The notes under the pieces are model-generated. The model was given only the letters and a program-made list of their open reading frames with translations. It did no database searches and was not told the DNA's origin. From contig SSBO01000003.1 in NCBI GenBank assembly GCA_005281725.1, forward strand, positions 1,325,396-1,389,395: DNA of 64,000 nt, written 5' to 3'. The position numbers were made by a program, and so were the translations under genes. This DNA comes from Wuchereria bancrofti. Lineage: Eukaryota > Nematoda > Chromadorea > Rhabditida > Onchocercidae. Shown here one piece after another: positions 1 through 15,988 of this stretch. Numbering within the stretch: the first letter of the stretch is position 1; the number at the start of each line of letters is the position of its first letter.

Positions 1-1
1 A

Positions 2-3527
<3,526 letters not shown>

Positions 3528-4477
3528 TTTCATATTATGAGCGGTCACAAGTAAGAAAAATTCTTTTTCAGGAAGTATTTGACCACTAAATGGCCTGAGT
3601 CTTAATCTTTTATTTAAACATCTTCAGCTAAGTAGCAGAAATTTCTCGTTTGTTCATTTTAGCAGGAAATTTTCACTACTTCATTCTCTTGTTTTCATGA
3701 GCTGATGGTTGTTAAGAAACAGAAAATAATGAAAAAAATTTCCTGTAGGTCATCACTGTTTTCATATCATTTATTGTTTTCATTCTGTACATTTTACCCT
3801 TGGTTGTGTTTTGTAGTGCTATGTTTAGGCGTTTTTTATATTTGAATTTTTTGATGGAGGAATAAAGATATGTTCGCTGTCGAATGTGTGACATCCATTA
3901 AATAGTATTTTCTTTCCTATATTTGTTATTCTGTACCTTAAAGACACATACTAGTAAGCAATATCAATTATTTGGAAGAATTTTGAATTCTGTCACACGT
4001 TTCACTGTTGTGTCGTTGATGCGTTACTGTGAAATGAAAATTTAACAATGGTAACAAAAGTATTGGATTTTTATTCTCAGGACTGTTATGACCATAATTT
4101 AATATGTTAAAGAATGTCGATGCGAAAGGGATTACAGAATGTTAACTAATTGACAGATATCCGGTTTTCTTGTCTTAATTTTTAAAATTTGTAAGATGTA
4201 TGTGGAGTCTTTCATAAAGTTGTTTATTACCATTTGAGAATGTTAAATACTTTAATAGTTTGCACAAAATAGATCAGGAGCTGACCTGATAAGTAGTACT
4301 TGAAGGAACACTATGGGATATGAAATTACGTTATTATAAGATACTAAATAATGATTTGTATATTTGGATTGTCCAGTGAATCCTCAAATCGTCAAGATTG
4401 CCTGGACCGATAAATCAGCGCAGTTGCTGTAGTATCACTGTTTAAAAATTCTATATTAATTTATTGTAGATTATACT
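3528..4477. other. Intergenic, EIF2B5 to etc-1
   Basis: This 950-bp A+T-rich spacer lies between two co-directional genes. It contains an AATAAA at 3861-3866 that could end EIF2B5 transcripts, and a splice-acceptor-like TTGTAG just before the etc-1 start. I see no coding potential; the short minus-strand frame at 3712-3894 has low-complexity composition and no neighbours to splice to. Confidence 0.6.
4467..4469 (+). promoter_or_regulatory. Candidate trans-splice acceptor for etc-1
   Basis: TTATTGTAG ends 8 bases before the etc-1 ATG, with no upstream coding exon to join. In nematodes this arrangement usually marks spliced-leader addition. Inferred from position only. Confidence 0.4.
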
Positions 4478-7400
4478 ATGGCTGGTAATTTAAACCTTTA
4501 CGATTTTAATGGCTCGATTAGACGGAATAAATTGCAAGAAGCGATTTTTTCTGATTTGGTTAGCTCTTATTACTAACATATTTTCTTGAATCTTCATACA
4601 ATGTAACCTTCATTTATTTAGTTCATTTCTTTCAGGCTAAAAAAGAGGATTTCATGAGAAAAATTAATGAAGAACGCATTGAAAGACAGGAACGTTCCAG
4701 GTAATGCATCTCAATATTAGGTACATTACTCTTTAGGCTTCCTACTGTCTTTTAACTTCACACTCCCTATGCATTTGTGTCTTCTAAATGATCTTGATGG
4801 GTCATTGTTGCGGTATTTGCAACTGTCATATAAACAAGTTTTAGGAAGTGGAAATGTCATATAAACAAGTTTAAAGAAAAGAGTGTTTAGCTTATATTTT
4901 ATTATGTAATTCTCTGTATTAGTTTAATAGTTAATATACCTTTACTTTTTAACTTTAGGGTTTAGGACAACAGAACAAATCGAAGTTTTTTTTTTATCAA
5001 GTTGTTCAATTACAAGTTGTGGTTTATCCAGTACGTCTTGGTCACATTTATATGTTTCACTTTTATTTATTTTATCATTCTTCCTTCAGGCGAAAAATAG
5101 CAGCTGTCAAAATACAATCTGCATATCGGGGATATCGTATTAGGAAGCAATTTCATAACTTTTTGCGAAGTCTTTTCGATAAAGCAGGTCCAGTACAAAG
5201 CGTTACACTATTGGAAACGCAAATTTGTCGTTTGGCATTCTTCTTCCGATTTGATGTTGACCGTGAAAGAACTGTAAGTTCCATAATTTTGGTGATATTC
5301 GGGCTTAACGCATCTTTTAGTTGTTGGTATTTGTTTTTACATAGGATAATTAAACTATTAATGTATTTTAGAGCTTTTTAAATACTTTTTAAAATGGAAA
5401 ATCTGTTCCATAGTTCCATCAAAGTTTTCCCATATCTTTCTAATTATGATTTTTGTTTGCGACAATCCTGGGCAAAGTTCAGAGTTGCTTTTTGTGAGCC
5501 ATAACTTTTAGTTAACACTGTGCAGTGAAGCAGTTATACTAGCACAAGTGGTAAAAGCGAACAATTTATTGGATCGAAGGAGACGACAGCAACTTTTACG
5601 GTGTGCACTTGTGCTTCTGCAACACACCGATCGAACCAGATCATGCACTTCTGCATTGCGGTTTTTTGAAGTTTTTATAAAGGAGGAAGACTGCTTAATT
5701 TTGTTGAATTATGGCTTCTATTCATCTATAATGAATTTGTTCTCGAACTGTCATCAGCTTTCTTCTCGTAAATTTTCGGCATCTTGATTTACTCATTTTT
5801 GTGATAGGCTAAAGTAATTGCTAATTTAGAAAATTAGTCAAATTTAAAATGGAAAAATGTTTTTGGTTAGTTATATCTATTTTTATGTTTTACTGTTCTA
5901 CAAAACTAACTCATTCAGTGCAGTGTATTGTCTTGTGATAAGGCGACTATACATCAAATATTTATAAGGGCTTAACACATAACGTTTGTAAATACAAGTA
6001 AGCCTACTTTTATTTTTTTCTAAATTGTGATATTTTTCAGCTTTGTATATTGAGGAGAGACTTCCACAGTACTCGGAATCACTTTTGCAAATATTGGTTT
6101 TACCTATAGATCGCCTTTCCAAGAAGTAGGCTTTTCGAATATTTAAATGTTAATTTTTTCATTTGGAACTAGTAAGGTAGTGGGCATAAAGAGTGTTACT
6201 TTTCTACTTTTATAGATTCTGTCTATCAGAATCTTAACTGAATTTCAAGATCATGTGTTTCCAGTGAAGCAGAAATTTCCTATTATAGAGTTGTTTTGTA
6301 CTGAATAATTTGAATAGTTATCTGACTAGTTTAATTTTTTGTCATGGGAAGTTCCATTGTTTTTTATTGCAGATCGAAAGCTATATATGAATTGTTTGAC
6401 ACGATCTGCAAACCACGATTTGAAGCTATCACTGTTTGTTGTTTAGCACCCTTCCTAGCTCGACTTTGTAAAGCAGGAACTTGGAAACTCGATGATGTTA
6501 TGGATGCTTTATCAAGTGGTGATTATCGGTTATCACAAGATGTTTCTGCACTTTTAATTTCATATATTGTTGTCGTTATTACTTCGGCATTTTCATTAGG
6601 TTTAGTTCTCTTTCTTCATTCATTTATGCTTAAATTTTGTTAGTCTTAGTTCCTGCTATGTCAGTTGGTGGCTAATAGTTATTGCTACTTTTAATTGATA
6701 GAAATAATTAAATTTCAAAGGTAACATTGAAATCAAATATCCTTCTATGAAACATATTCTTATACAGTAAGAATATCCATACAGTTAAATATATAAATTA
6801 TGAAATATCTTAAAATGTGTTCCCTATACTATTAGGATTTTAAAATGTCCCCTCTTCCTCTACTTCCAAGTTTTTACTTTTTGTATTGTGCCCTAGTGAA
6901 AAAACGGACAGTATAATGATTCCAAAGAGATTTCGAGTAATGCTGACCTTCAACTTTTACCCTTTGTATCAAATGAAATGGTTGAAGTTTCTTTTTATCA
7001 TGTACTTATCGATAATCGAATACTCTCAGCATTTATTGTTACAATTTTCTGCCATATATAATCGCATTCGATTTCTTAAATTTTATTTTCTAGAAGCTTT
7101 TAGCAAAAAAAGCACCTTGTTTTGGTCTCATTTTGGTCTCTTTATTACAGAAAAATTAAACGATTTGGAAAAAACCAAATTGATTGTCGTGTACGCATCG
7201 CTCACACAAAATTTCACGCCACCACCGGAAGCAATGTTAACAGAACGAACTAATAATGATGATTCAGATACGGAAGACGAATCAGACGATACTATTATGG
7301 CTGCGATATCTGATGTTGAGCCAGAAATTCTGGAAAGTATTTTAATTTGTTTAAAAATATTCCATTTTTACTAGAAATTGAGGACTTTTTTGTAATTTGG

Positions 7401-10400
7401 AAAGATGTAAACGTTTTTTGTTTACTCCATTTTCTGAAAAACCGTGAACTTCAGGTTGTTGAAAGGGTATTTGCGTGAAAATAACATGCAAAGTCCAATT
7501 TGAGAGCTCATTTGTTCCAGTAAATTTAAATTATCAGATGAGAACTGTAGTGTTTTCAGACTGCACCATTTTACTTGAAAACTCTAATCTCCAGTCTGAA
7601 ATTTCTTCTGTCAAATGAATCATTCATAAATGCGTTGTTGGGAGATCGTAAAGGAATTACTTCGCTTTGCACATTAACTTATTTCATACGGATCCACTCG
7701 TCTGCAAATTATATTTCTCTGACGAATTTATTTTCTTCATTTCGACAGCTAATTCCAAGTTTATGGAGGCTAATAATGTCTCTTAACACGAATACGATGT
7801 TTGGAGTGACACAACCACTAATAAGAATACTTGAAAGGGTCAGTAGTACTTACCATTTTTAAACATTTTTTAGTAGCATTTCTTATCCATATCATAAAGA
7901 AATGTTAAGTGTAACATTCATATAGTTTATCCTGCATATAATGAAAAACAATTTTTCGTGAATTTTGAGATATGTGTTATTTCTGTTGTTACTTTGTTTT
8001 TAATTTAACCAGTAGGAAAAGTTCTTCATGCATGAGTATGAAATATAATCTCAGATGATTAATTTTCCTAACAGATCAAACTGTAATGTATAGTGTTTAT
8101 TTCTTTCAGGGTGAAAATATATCACATTCTGATGAACAATCTTTAATACCGGCTTTATCAATATTTATAACGTTGATGACAAATGCACTGAAAATAGTTG
8201 ACGATGATGATTTCCAAAATGGTGGTGCTGGAGATACTGTTTTTCCTCTTACGCTAAATCAAGTGGCTGATATAGTCCTTCATTGTCGGTTAGTATTTGC
8301 TAGCAATGTCATGTAGGATACAAATCATTTCTGGATTTTTTTTAACTTCCTTTTTGCATGAATTGAAGAAATTTAAATTGAGATAGTACAACACTAAAAT
8401 TGCTTATAATGCAAAAACTGTAGTGGCAAAGCTAACTTTGCTTATTGCATTATAATTTAGTGGTACTTCCTACGATAAATATAAATTAATTTTCAAGCAA
8501 TGTTTTTTAATATAAATGGTTTCATCGCTTGTTTAAAACCTGTGTTTTGAGTTCTTTTTCACTTCGTTCATGTTCTTTAATATATTATTTTTTATTACTA
8601 ATTGTAAGTTTTAAGTGATCTTACACTTGGTTTAATCGATCTCGCTTTTCCTATTAATAGTGGACCATTCCAGCAATCTATGATGAAGAGCTCAAAATGG
8701 GCTAATTTATTTCAGGTGATTCAAACAGCATTAATATTTACTGTTTCAGTGGTTTTTTCTTTCTTTGAATTATTTTGCTAAATGTATTAAATTAAATAAG
8801 CATGATATTAGCAATGAAATTTTGAAAAGTACTACTTTTAGGATGTCACCTTGTTAACGAAAGCATTACACGAACGAGATAATCGAGTTTCTGTCATGCC
8901 GCACAATTTTTGGTCCAATCATAATAGAAATGTTGTCGTCAATTCTGTAAGTTCATGTCTCTTTCCCACTCATTTTTGCTTTATTTGCAGTTGATGCATA
9001 GCATATTATTTAGATATAATCAGTTGAAGATCTGAAGTGTGTTAACTATTTTTTAATTTACTGTAATGCCACAATCATATTTCGCACCGTAGTTGGATTG
9101 GTTGTAAAGTAGTTAGAAATTGTCTAAATGATGTTATAGTTAAAAAGCAAAAAATATTCTGTCCCTGCAGTAGTGATCTGAAATTTATCAATCCTGACAG
9201 ATCCTTTATTCATCAATCATACAAGAATTCAAAGAAAATGTTTTCATCTTGTAGTTATAAGTTCTGAGATAAATTTATCTGTAGAAATGGTCATTTTAGT
9301 CACTGTGGCAAAGTGAATATGGTCGTCGGCGTCGCGCAAGACGTCCATTTGAATTTGTACGTTTTTTGCTTGATAATAGAGATTCGGATGCAAATGAAGA
9401 TCCTCCAAGTGCCAGTGAGTTGCGTAATTTATCGATCATCCGCAATATTCCTTTCGTTATTCCTTTTATGCAGCGAATTGAGGTACGCTCACTTCTTTCT
9501 CATGAAGTTATCAAGCATTTATATGCATATTTAAATGATTATACAAACATGTGCTTTTCTTTCATGATTTTGATTGTAAACGGAAATTTTAGGTGGTACA
9601 TCGAACTATTTTCAGATTTTCACAGAATTGCTTCTAAGAGATCGCATACGGAATGATACAAGTAATTACAATGATTATTTTCTCTTAGTGGCAACAAAAT
9701 TATAAGTATTCAAAGAAGACGTTTATATCTTTGATAAATAAACATTTCTATAATGTTTTGTGAAAGTTAATAATTGCCATGTCTTTTTTTGCGTAGAAAA
9801 AAAAGTTAGATAAAAAAAAACTAAGATTTCTAACAAATTTTTTTTTCGGTTTTTCAGGCAGAAATAGGCATTTTATTGCTGTACATAGAGCAGCTTTATA
9901 CGAAGATGCATTCAGAGCGTTACAGCCTCATATTGGTAAGTTTTTGACCATTTTTATGACTTAATGAAGTATTAAATAGTTCTGTCAACAATAGTGTCAT
10001 ATAAGTCGAGAAATGGATATTGAGAATTGTTAACTATTGCAGAAATGTAGTATCTACGCATTGAATTTTTAGTTCCTGATATGAAATCAACAATTCGTGT
10101 ACAAATGGTAAATTGGGCAGGACTAGAAGAAGCTGGCGTTGATGGTGGTGGCATTTTCAGGGAATTCCTTTTTGAACTTCTTCAGACCGCTCTTGATCCA
10201 TCTCGTGGTTTTTTTGCTACAACCCATGAACAGCTTTTATATCCAAACCCTTTGGCACCATTTCTTTATCCGAATAATTTTGTCGATCATTTTTATTTCA
10301 TCGGTCGAATTATTGCTAAGGTGATTATTACTTTTTGAGTATATAGTTTTTTGAGCTTTTATTCTGAATAATATAATTTTTTGGTTGTTGCTGAATCTCA

Positions 10401-12199
10401 TTATGTTATTTCTACGATTTTAATTTGTTATTAGATGGCTAATCTAATAATAATTTATTTACATTGCGATTAACCTTTGATGATAGTCATCCAAGTATTC
10501 AATGAAAGGAGTTGTGACCATTAATTCTAATGCTTTTACTTAAGTTTTACTTCGAAATCGTGAAACACGAAGGTGACCTACCTTGTTATCGTCTAAAATT
10601 ACGATTAAGTTGTTTTGGATTATACTTTAGATAATTTGCAGTTTTGATATCTTAATTTATATGTTTTAATATATGCTTAATTTATATGTGTTTTATATGT
10701 GATTTCTTAATTTATGCATTTTGCAGTTAATATACGAAGGTTTACTGGCAGACATTCGCTTTGCAAATTTCTTCTTACTGCAGTGGATGGGAAATCCGGA
10801 CGGAACAGTTTTGGATTTAGAATTAGTTAAATCATATGATCCTCTTTTGCACAAAAATCTGAAGTTTTTGAAGCGTTGTTCAACAGAAGAAATCGAAAAT
10901 CTTGATCTTGACTTCAGTGTTATGACTGATAATTTCGGCGTGACGGAGGTAAGAAATGGATTCTTTTGTAGACATAATGACCGTGAAATTGCTAACGCCA
11001 AATTTTATTGCTTTTTTGTTAATGAATCCTTTTAAAAGGTATAACTTATTACTTTCTGCAGAAGGTAGAATTGAAGAAAGATGGCAGTTGCATCAAAGTA
11101 ACAGCAGACAACAGGATGGAATATATACAGTTATATGTTAATTATTACCTTTCTAAGCGAGTAGGTTTATTACCAATTATTTCTTTTTTCATTAACAAAG
11201 AAGTTTGTGTCCATCGCTCTGTAAATTATTAAAATAAATATTGAATACTTGCTCAAAAAAATGTAAAATATTCAGATTTTTTATAGCTTTCACCGATGAT
11301 CGCCGCGCTTCGTAGTGGTCTGAGGAATGTTATAGATCCTGAATGGCTGCGCATGTTCTCACCGCTAGAAATTTCAATGTTGGTTGGCGGTAGTGATTCA
11401 GAAATTGATTTCAATGAGTTAAAAAAATTCACGACTGTACATAACATAAAGTGTAAGAATTAGTAGTTCTCTCACTCGTTGCCTATGTTTTCAATAATTT
11501 GATTTTGCTTACTTATAAATTATAATCGTCTTGAATGTATTTCATTTAGAAAACGTTTATTTAAGCAGAACATGATCAAGAATACATGGATCTGTTCTGG
11601 TTGGTTATCAATGAATTTTCATCTGGAGACAAAAAGAAGCTGTTGAAATTTATAACTGGTTGCCCACGACCACCCATAATGGGTTTTAAGGTAATATTTC
11701 TTGTCTTTTGTGTTTGCTTAAAAAAGAGTTATTTGTTAATTTGTTCTGCAATTAAAGATGAGAATTTTTATTTGATAAATGAGGTAGAAAAAGCTCGCAA
11801 GTTGTCATTCATATGTGGAAAAGAATTATATTTTATAGTGATATATTTTTTGAGTGTTCTCTATGATAGTAGTGTTTCGCAGTGAGAAAGGAGTAGTAGT
11901 TAAGATTGAAGCAAAACTTTTTCAAATTTGTTACATTTTCTGTACTCAGAATTAGAGGTTTTCTGGAGTAATTCATAAAACAAAAACCATTTTTGATTTA
12001 CAAAAGTCTAAATACGTGTGTATTTGCTTAGACTTTAACACCGCCAATGGGTATTCAGCTCGTTCATGACGTCGATAAACTACCGACTGCTGCGACGTGT
12101 ATGAATTTGTTGAAGCTGCCATTATATGATAATGCTGAAACGTTGCGTCGTAAGCTAATCTATGCAGTAAATTGTGGAGCTGGTTTCGAACTTTCATGA
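4478..12199 (+). CDS. etc-1: HECT-type E3 ubiquitin-protein ligase, UBE3C/ETC-1 family
   Basis: Transfers ubiquitin from an E2 through a thioester on its own cysteine; UBE3C relatives extend chains on proteasome-bound substrates. The start at 4478 gives MAGNLNLYDFN. Residues about 50-75 contain an IQ motif (KIQSAYRGYRIRKQF), as in UBE3C. The long middle is alpha-helical with an acidic patch near 7255-7310. The HECT domain runs from about 10073: GVDGGGIFREFL, LLYPNPLAPF, YEGLLADIRFANFFL, and the catalytic loop LPTAATCMNLLKLP with the cysteine codon at 12098-12100. It ends in GFELS, the usual HECT terminus. Resolved exons include 4478-4558, 4636-4700, 5090-5273, 5512-5767, 6041-6125, 10073-10320, 10727-10948, 11062-11160, 11287-11452, 11566-11690 and 12032-12199. 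Junctions around 6230-9860 were only partly worked out. UBE3C fits better than UBE3B because of GIFREFL, LLYPNP and the terminal sequence. Confidence 0.9.
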
Positions 12200-12903
12200 T
12201 ATTTCTTTTGCTTGTTTTGGAAATTTTGCTGATACGAATGAACATAGTTGATTAATTTTATAAATTTAATTGTAATTATTCGAAGTGTTACTCGATGAGA
12301 ACTGTTTCACATTTTGTACATCTTCCGGGTGTTACCTCCTATTTCATGCCACTTCAGCTGTATTTGAATCTCCAATTTGATAATGAAATCATACTTAAGT
12401 TAATGAAGGTTTTCAATGAAACTTTTTAAATTAAATTGATTTTATGTCTATATACCAGAATTGAAGATATAAGACCTCAGGTTCAAATGAGTGATTCATG
12501 CATGGGTTAGTTACATTAAGGATGAATTAATGAAGATTGTACAGTCCTAATACAAGAAATTCTTTCTGGATGTTCGTGGATTTACTATTTTGACAAATGT
12601 AATTGTACTCGTTATCTTCCCATCAATAAGCTACACAGTTTGTAATGTCTGTGTTGTGGATGTATAGTGTTCTTTTTGCAGGTATCTGTAGAATACAAAA
12701 TTTTTCATTAAGATAGTGTTGACTTTCGTATTGCTCTCATGCGAGTTATCGCTGCTAAATATCTCATTCGTTCTTTTAGGCTAAAAATTTTATAATTTTT
12801 TCTATTATTTGCGTAAAAATAAATGTAGATTATTACAGTTTGAATAAATTTTGGAAGCAAAGGTGCAAACTGATAGCCACATATACAAATTTGGTTGTGT
12901 TTA
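12200..12903. other. Intergenic, etc-1 to lin-7
   Basis: A 704-bp A+T-rich spacer between co-directional genes. ATTACAG at 12833-12839 is a possible spliced-leader acceptor for lin-7. No open frame with gene-like composition is seen on either strand. Confidence 0.5.
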
Positions 12904-14306
12904 ATGGAAGAATCGTCCGATGGTCTGCATCTCGACAGAGGTATTTATTGTAACGTCTATTTCTAAATATATTTTGTTTGTAAAAAGTATATTTTCTAGT
13001 TATTATTCATAATCTTTAAAGCATATCAATAGTAACGACCATTCTGCATAATGAACTACTTAGAAGTGGTTCATTATGCAGAATGTGTTTACTGCTAAAA
13101 TGTATTAAAGATTTTGAATAATATTCAGTAGTGTTATCAGTCTTTCAACTTACGAGTTTAACTGGCTAAAACTAATGCACGATTGCAGATATTCAAAGAA
13201 TCATTGAGTTGATCGAACATGTACAAAAAACCGGTGAACTGAATAGTCCGAAGCTTACATCGCTGCAAAATATTTTACAATCGGACTTCTTTTCATCAGT
13301 TCGCGAAGTTTTTGAAAATGTTTACGACACTATCAGTGCTGATAGTTCTCGAGAGGTATATTTCTAAAATCTCAAAAAACAAGAATACTGAATTTTCGTT
13401 CATCATAAATTGTTGATAATGAAAAATTTTTTGTGTGTTTATGTAACTATGGTTAAAATTTGGTGTCTCGTTCGAGCAACTTTGAGGAAATATATCACTT
13501 TAAAATTTTTTAGGTCAGAGCAAGTGCAACGGCGAAAGCAACTGTAGCAGCATTTGCAGCAGCTGAGGGGCATGCACATCCGCGAATTGTTGAACTTCCG
13601 AAGACAGACCAAGGTCTTGGATTTAACGTTATGGGTGGGAAAGAACAGAATTCACCTATTTATATATCTCGTATTATACCCGGAGGTGTTGCTGACAGAA
13701 ACGGACAATTGAAACGTGGTGATCAGTTGGTTGCGGTTAGTATTCTTATTTGATTTAATTAAGTAAAAATAGTCCTTTGTTTCAAGTTTTATTTGCACAA
13801 AAATTCTAACAAAATTGTCGGGACTGTGACTCCATGAAAGATAATGCTGAAGTTTTTTTTTTTTCTTTTCTTGAAGCTACATTCTGGCAACTAAACTGAA
13901 CTACTCAAGTACTAGTCTTTTTTTTGCAAATTCATATCCGTAGTACTGCTTAGCATTTAGTCAGCAACGCAGACGCCGTACAGGTGCATATGCGGTAATA
14001 CTGCGATTTTATGTTTTTTTTTTTTTTTTTTTCAAAGTAAATACATCGTTTTAGTTTTGAATATTCTATCTTTAATGTGTAAATTTTTGCCAAAATTATT
14101 TGCAGCACAATAATTTTTAGGTAAATGGAGTTAATGTTGAATGGGAAAGTCATGAAAAAGCTGTGGACTTGTTGAAATCAGCACGAGGTACCGTGAGATT
14201 GGTTGTACGTTATACACCGCGATTACTGGACGAAATGGAGCGACGCTTTGAACGGCAGCGACGAAGGGCAAATCAAAGTAGTCCTGCACCCATTTTCAAG
14301 CGATAG
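12904..14306 (+). CDS. lin-7: LIN-7 (MALS/Veli) L27-PDZ polarity scaffold
   Basis: Small cytoplasmic adaptor of the LIN-2/LIN-7/LIN-10 complex, which places receptors such as LET-23 EGFR on the basolateral membrane in C. elegans. Four exons, 12904-12940, 13189-13355, 13514-13735 and 14121-14306, join in phase to a 203-residue protein, close to the usual 195-300 of the family. Residues about 11-68 form the L27 domain that pairs with LIN-2 ([16 protein letters not shown]). A conserved linker rich in alanine ([16 protein letters not shown]) precedes the PDZ domain, whose carboxylate loop GLGF is at residues 102-105 and continues as [17 protein letters not shown]. The tail is basic ([13 protein letters not shown]). 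Intron 1 carries a large inverted repeat listed separately. Identity is essentially certain. Confidence 0.97.
13001..13123 (+). repeat. Imperfect 59-nt inverted repeat in lin-7 intron 1
   Basis: Two arms of about 59 and 58 nt flank a 6-nt loop (TTAGAA, 13060-13065). The inner 20 bases (13040-13059 against 13066-13085) pair with a single mismatch: CATTCTGCATAATGAACTAC against the complement of GTGGTTCATTATGCAGAATG. The outer part pairs with roughly ten mismatches and one bulge. It is transcribed within lin-7 and could be a microRNA-like precursor or a decayed palindromic MITE. Confidence 0.85.
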
Positions 14307-15019
14307 GCTTAATTAAATGCTTTTGTTCGTTTTCTCTCATTTAAAAAAATTTTTCTTATTTGTTGTGAAATATTTTACTATAGAGGAAAAGATCATATCT
14401 AGCTCATTTTACCAAGATCTTGCGATTCATTTTGATTGATTTAATTTTGATTGATTTGTTGGATTTTACTAATCTTATGAACAGATTTTTGACTGATTAA
14501 TTTTGCTATGCTTTAAATTACCGCATTTGTAATGGATATTTTGTTTTATATACTCCCTTCAAATTTTTGAGATTTCTGATATAATTTCACAATATAATTG
14601 CCAAAAGTTATTTATATATCTATAGTTTGACTCTTTTTTTTTACTGCTTATGTTCTGGTGTTTCTTATTTTGTATAAATATAACATGCGATTGAATTCTA
14701 CATCATTATTTGTTTAAAGCTATATACATATATACTCCAGTTTTTTCTCTCTTTAAACTTCTTACCGAATTTAGCTCTTCATAAAAAACTAAGTATTTAA
14801 TTCGATTCTGGTAATATATCTACTGATCCAAGTTGACATAGTTATTACTCTTATTTTGTTATTATGGATAATTTCTTCCGGAATTTTTGGAGATATTGTG
14901 GGGATTTTAAATGTTGGTCACATGAACAACTTTAGATTTAGTTGAATATGCTCGTTTGAAAAACGTTTCGCTGTAAAAATATGGCTGTATCTTTGGTCAT
15001 ACATTTCTGATAGAGGTTG
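14307..15019. other. Intergenic, lin-7 to SNAPC5-like gene
   Basis: A 713-bp A+T-rich spacer that probably includes the lin-7 3' UTR. I see no coding frame or RNA gene in it. TTTCTGATAG at 15004-15013, just before the next ATG, resembles a splice acceptor. Confidence 0.5.
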
Positions 15020-15568
15020 ATGTCACAAAACGCCGCTCAGATTCGAAAGCAACTTATCAATTTGGAAAGAGAAGAGAGAGCTTTGCAACGACTTCATGTC
15101 CATTTTACAGGTTTCTGTTTTATGGCATGCTTTTTATCTTTATACAGCGTTAAGTTCATATCTTTTCGTCAAAAAGACAGTAAGAATTTCTTTATATTTC
15201 CCTGTTATCTTTGTGCTTAATAATATATTTAGCACCAAATATATCTCCATATCTGATAATTGGACTTAAAAATTTGCTAAGTTACTAAGATAATCTGGAA
15301 AGGAACTTTGTATTTTAGTGCGCATTTGTTTGATGATAGTAACGCCAGCACTTATCAGATTGCTTGAAAAGTCCAACGTCTCATTAGTTTTTTTGTTAGT
15401 CCACTTGTGACATATATGTGAAATATGACAATTTCAGGATTACTACGAGCTGTAGAATTAGAGTCGATGCGATTAAATACATTGAAAAGCATACTCCAAT
15501 CTTCGCAACGTGCATCAAGTCCGAATGCTTCTTCAGTACCAAGTTCGATCAAAACGTTAGATTCTTGA
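15020..15568 (+). CDS. Small coiled-coil protein, possible SNAPc subunit 5 (SNAP19)
   Basis: Two exons, 15020-15110 and 15438-15568, join at a GT-AG intron (phase 1) to give 73 residues. The first 46 are a heptad-like amphipathic helix rich in Leu, Glu and Arg (IRKQLINLEREERALQRL, then LLRAVELESMRLNTLKSIL). A Ser-rich tail follows. The order of the helix, with L-x2-L-x-R/K-E-E early and V/A-E-x-E-x2-x-L later, resembles human SNAPC5, which helps SNAPc bind snRNA promoters. That resemblance is short and from memory, so the call is tentative; any small coiled-coil adaptor could look similar. The gene sits between lin-7 and ISCA2 on the same strand. The second exon would be easy for gene finders to miss. 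Confidence 0.5.
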
Positions 15569-15988
15569 ATGATCCTCTCTCTTTCTTCACTTTTCAGTTG
15601 TTAGATCTGGAATCTCAGAAATCTATTTTGATGTTTTAGCACGATACATTTTTGAATTTTATAAGTATAAGTTTCTTTTGTTGAAATTTGAACTATGAAG
15701 TTTTTGTGAAGTTAGTAAGATAACATGAAAATAAACTTATACTTTAATATCTGTTTGTTTGGTGAAAATTTCATCTGCTCAACTGCGGCATGATTTTTGA
15801 CTGTTCCTTTTGTTTTGATTCTGTCTAATTTGGATAAGATATATAATACACCTTACTAAAGATGTTTTATTGCAAAGCCAATATTTTAACAAGGAGGCTT
15901 CATCGTCAAAAATATCATTATCTTAGTGAGATCTGCATATCAGTGATTTGTCCGAATCTCATTTTGCATTTTCCAGATATGAGAAATA
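15569..15988. other. Intergenic, SNAPC5-like gene to ISCA2
   Basis: A 420-bp spacer. TTTTCCAG at 15969-15976 lies 12 bases before the ISCA2 ATG and is a good spliced-leader acceptor candidate. A five-codon frame starting at the ATG at 15979 precedes the ISCA2 start. Nothing else is visible. Confidence 0.5.
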
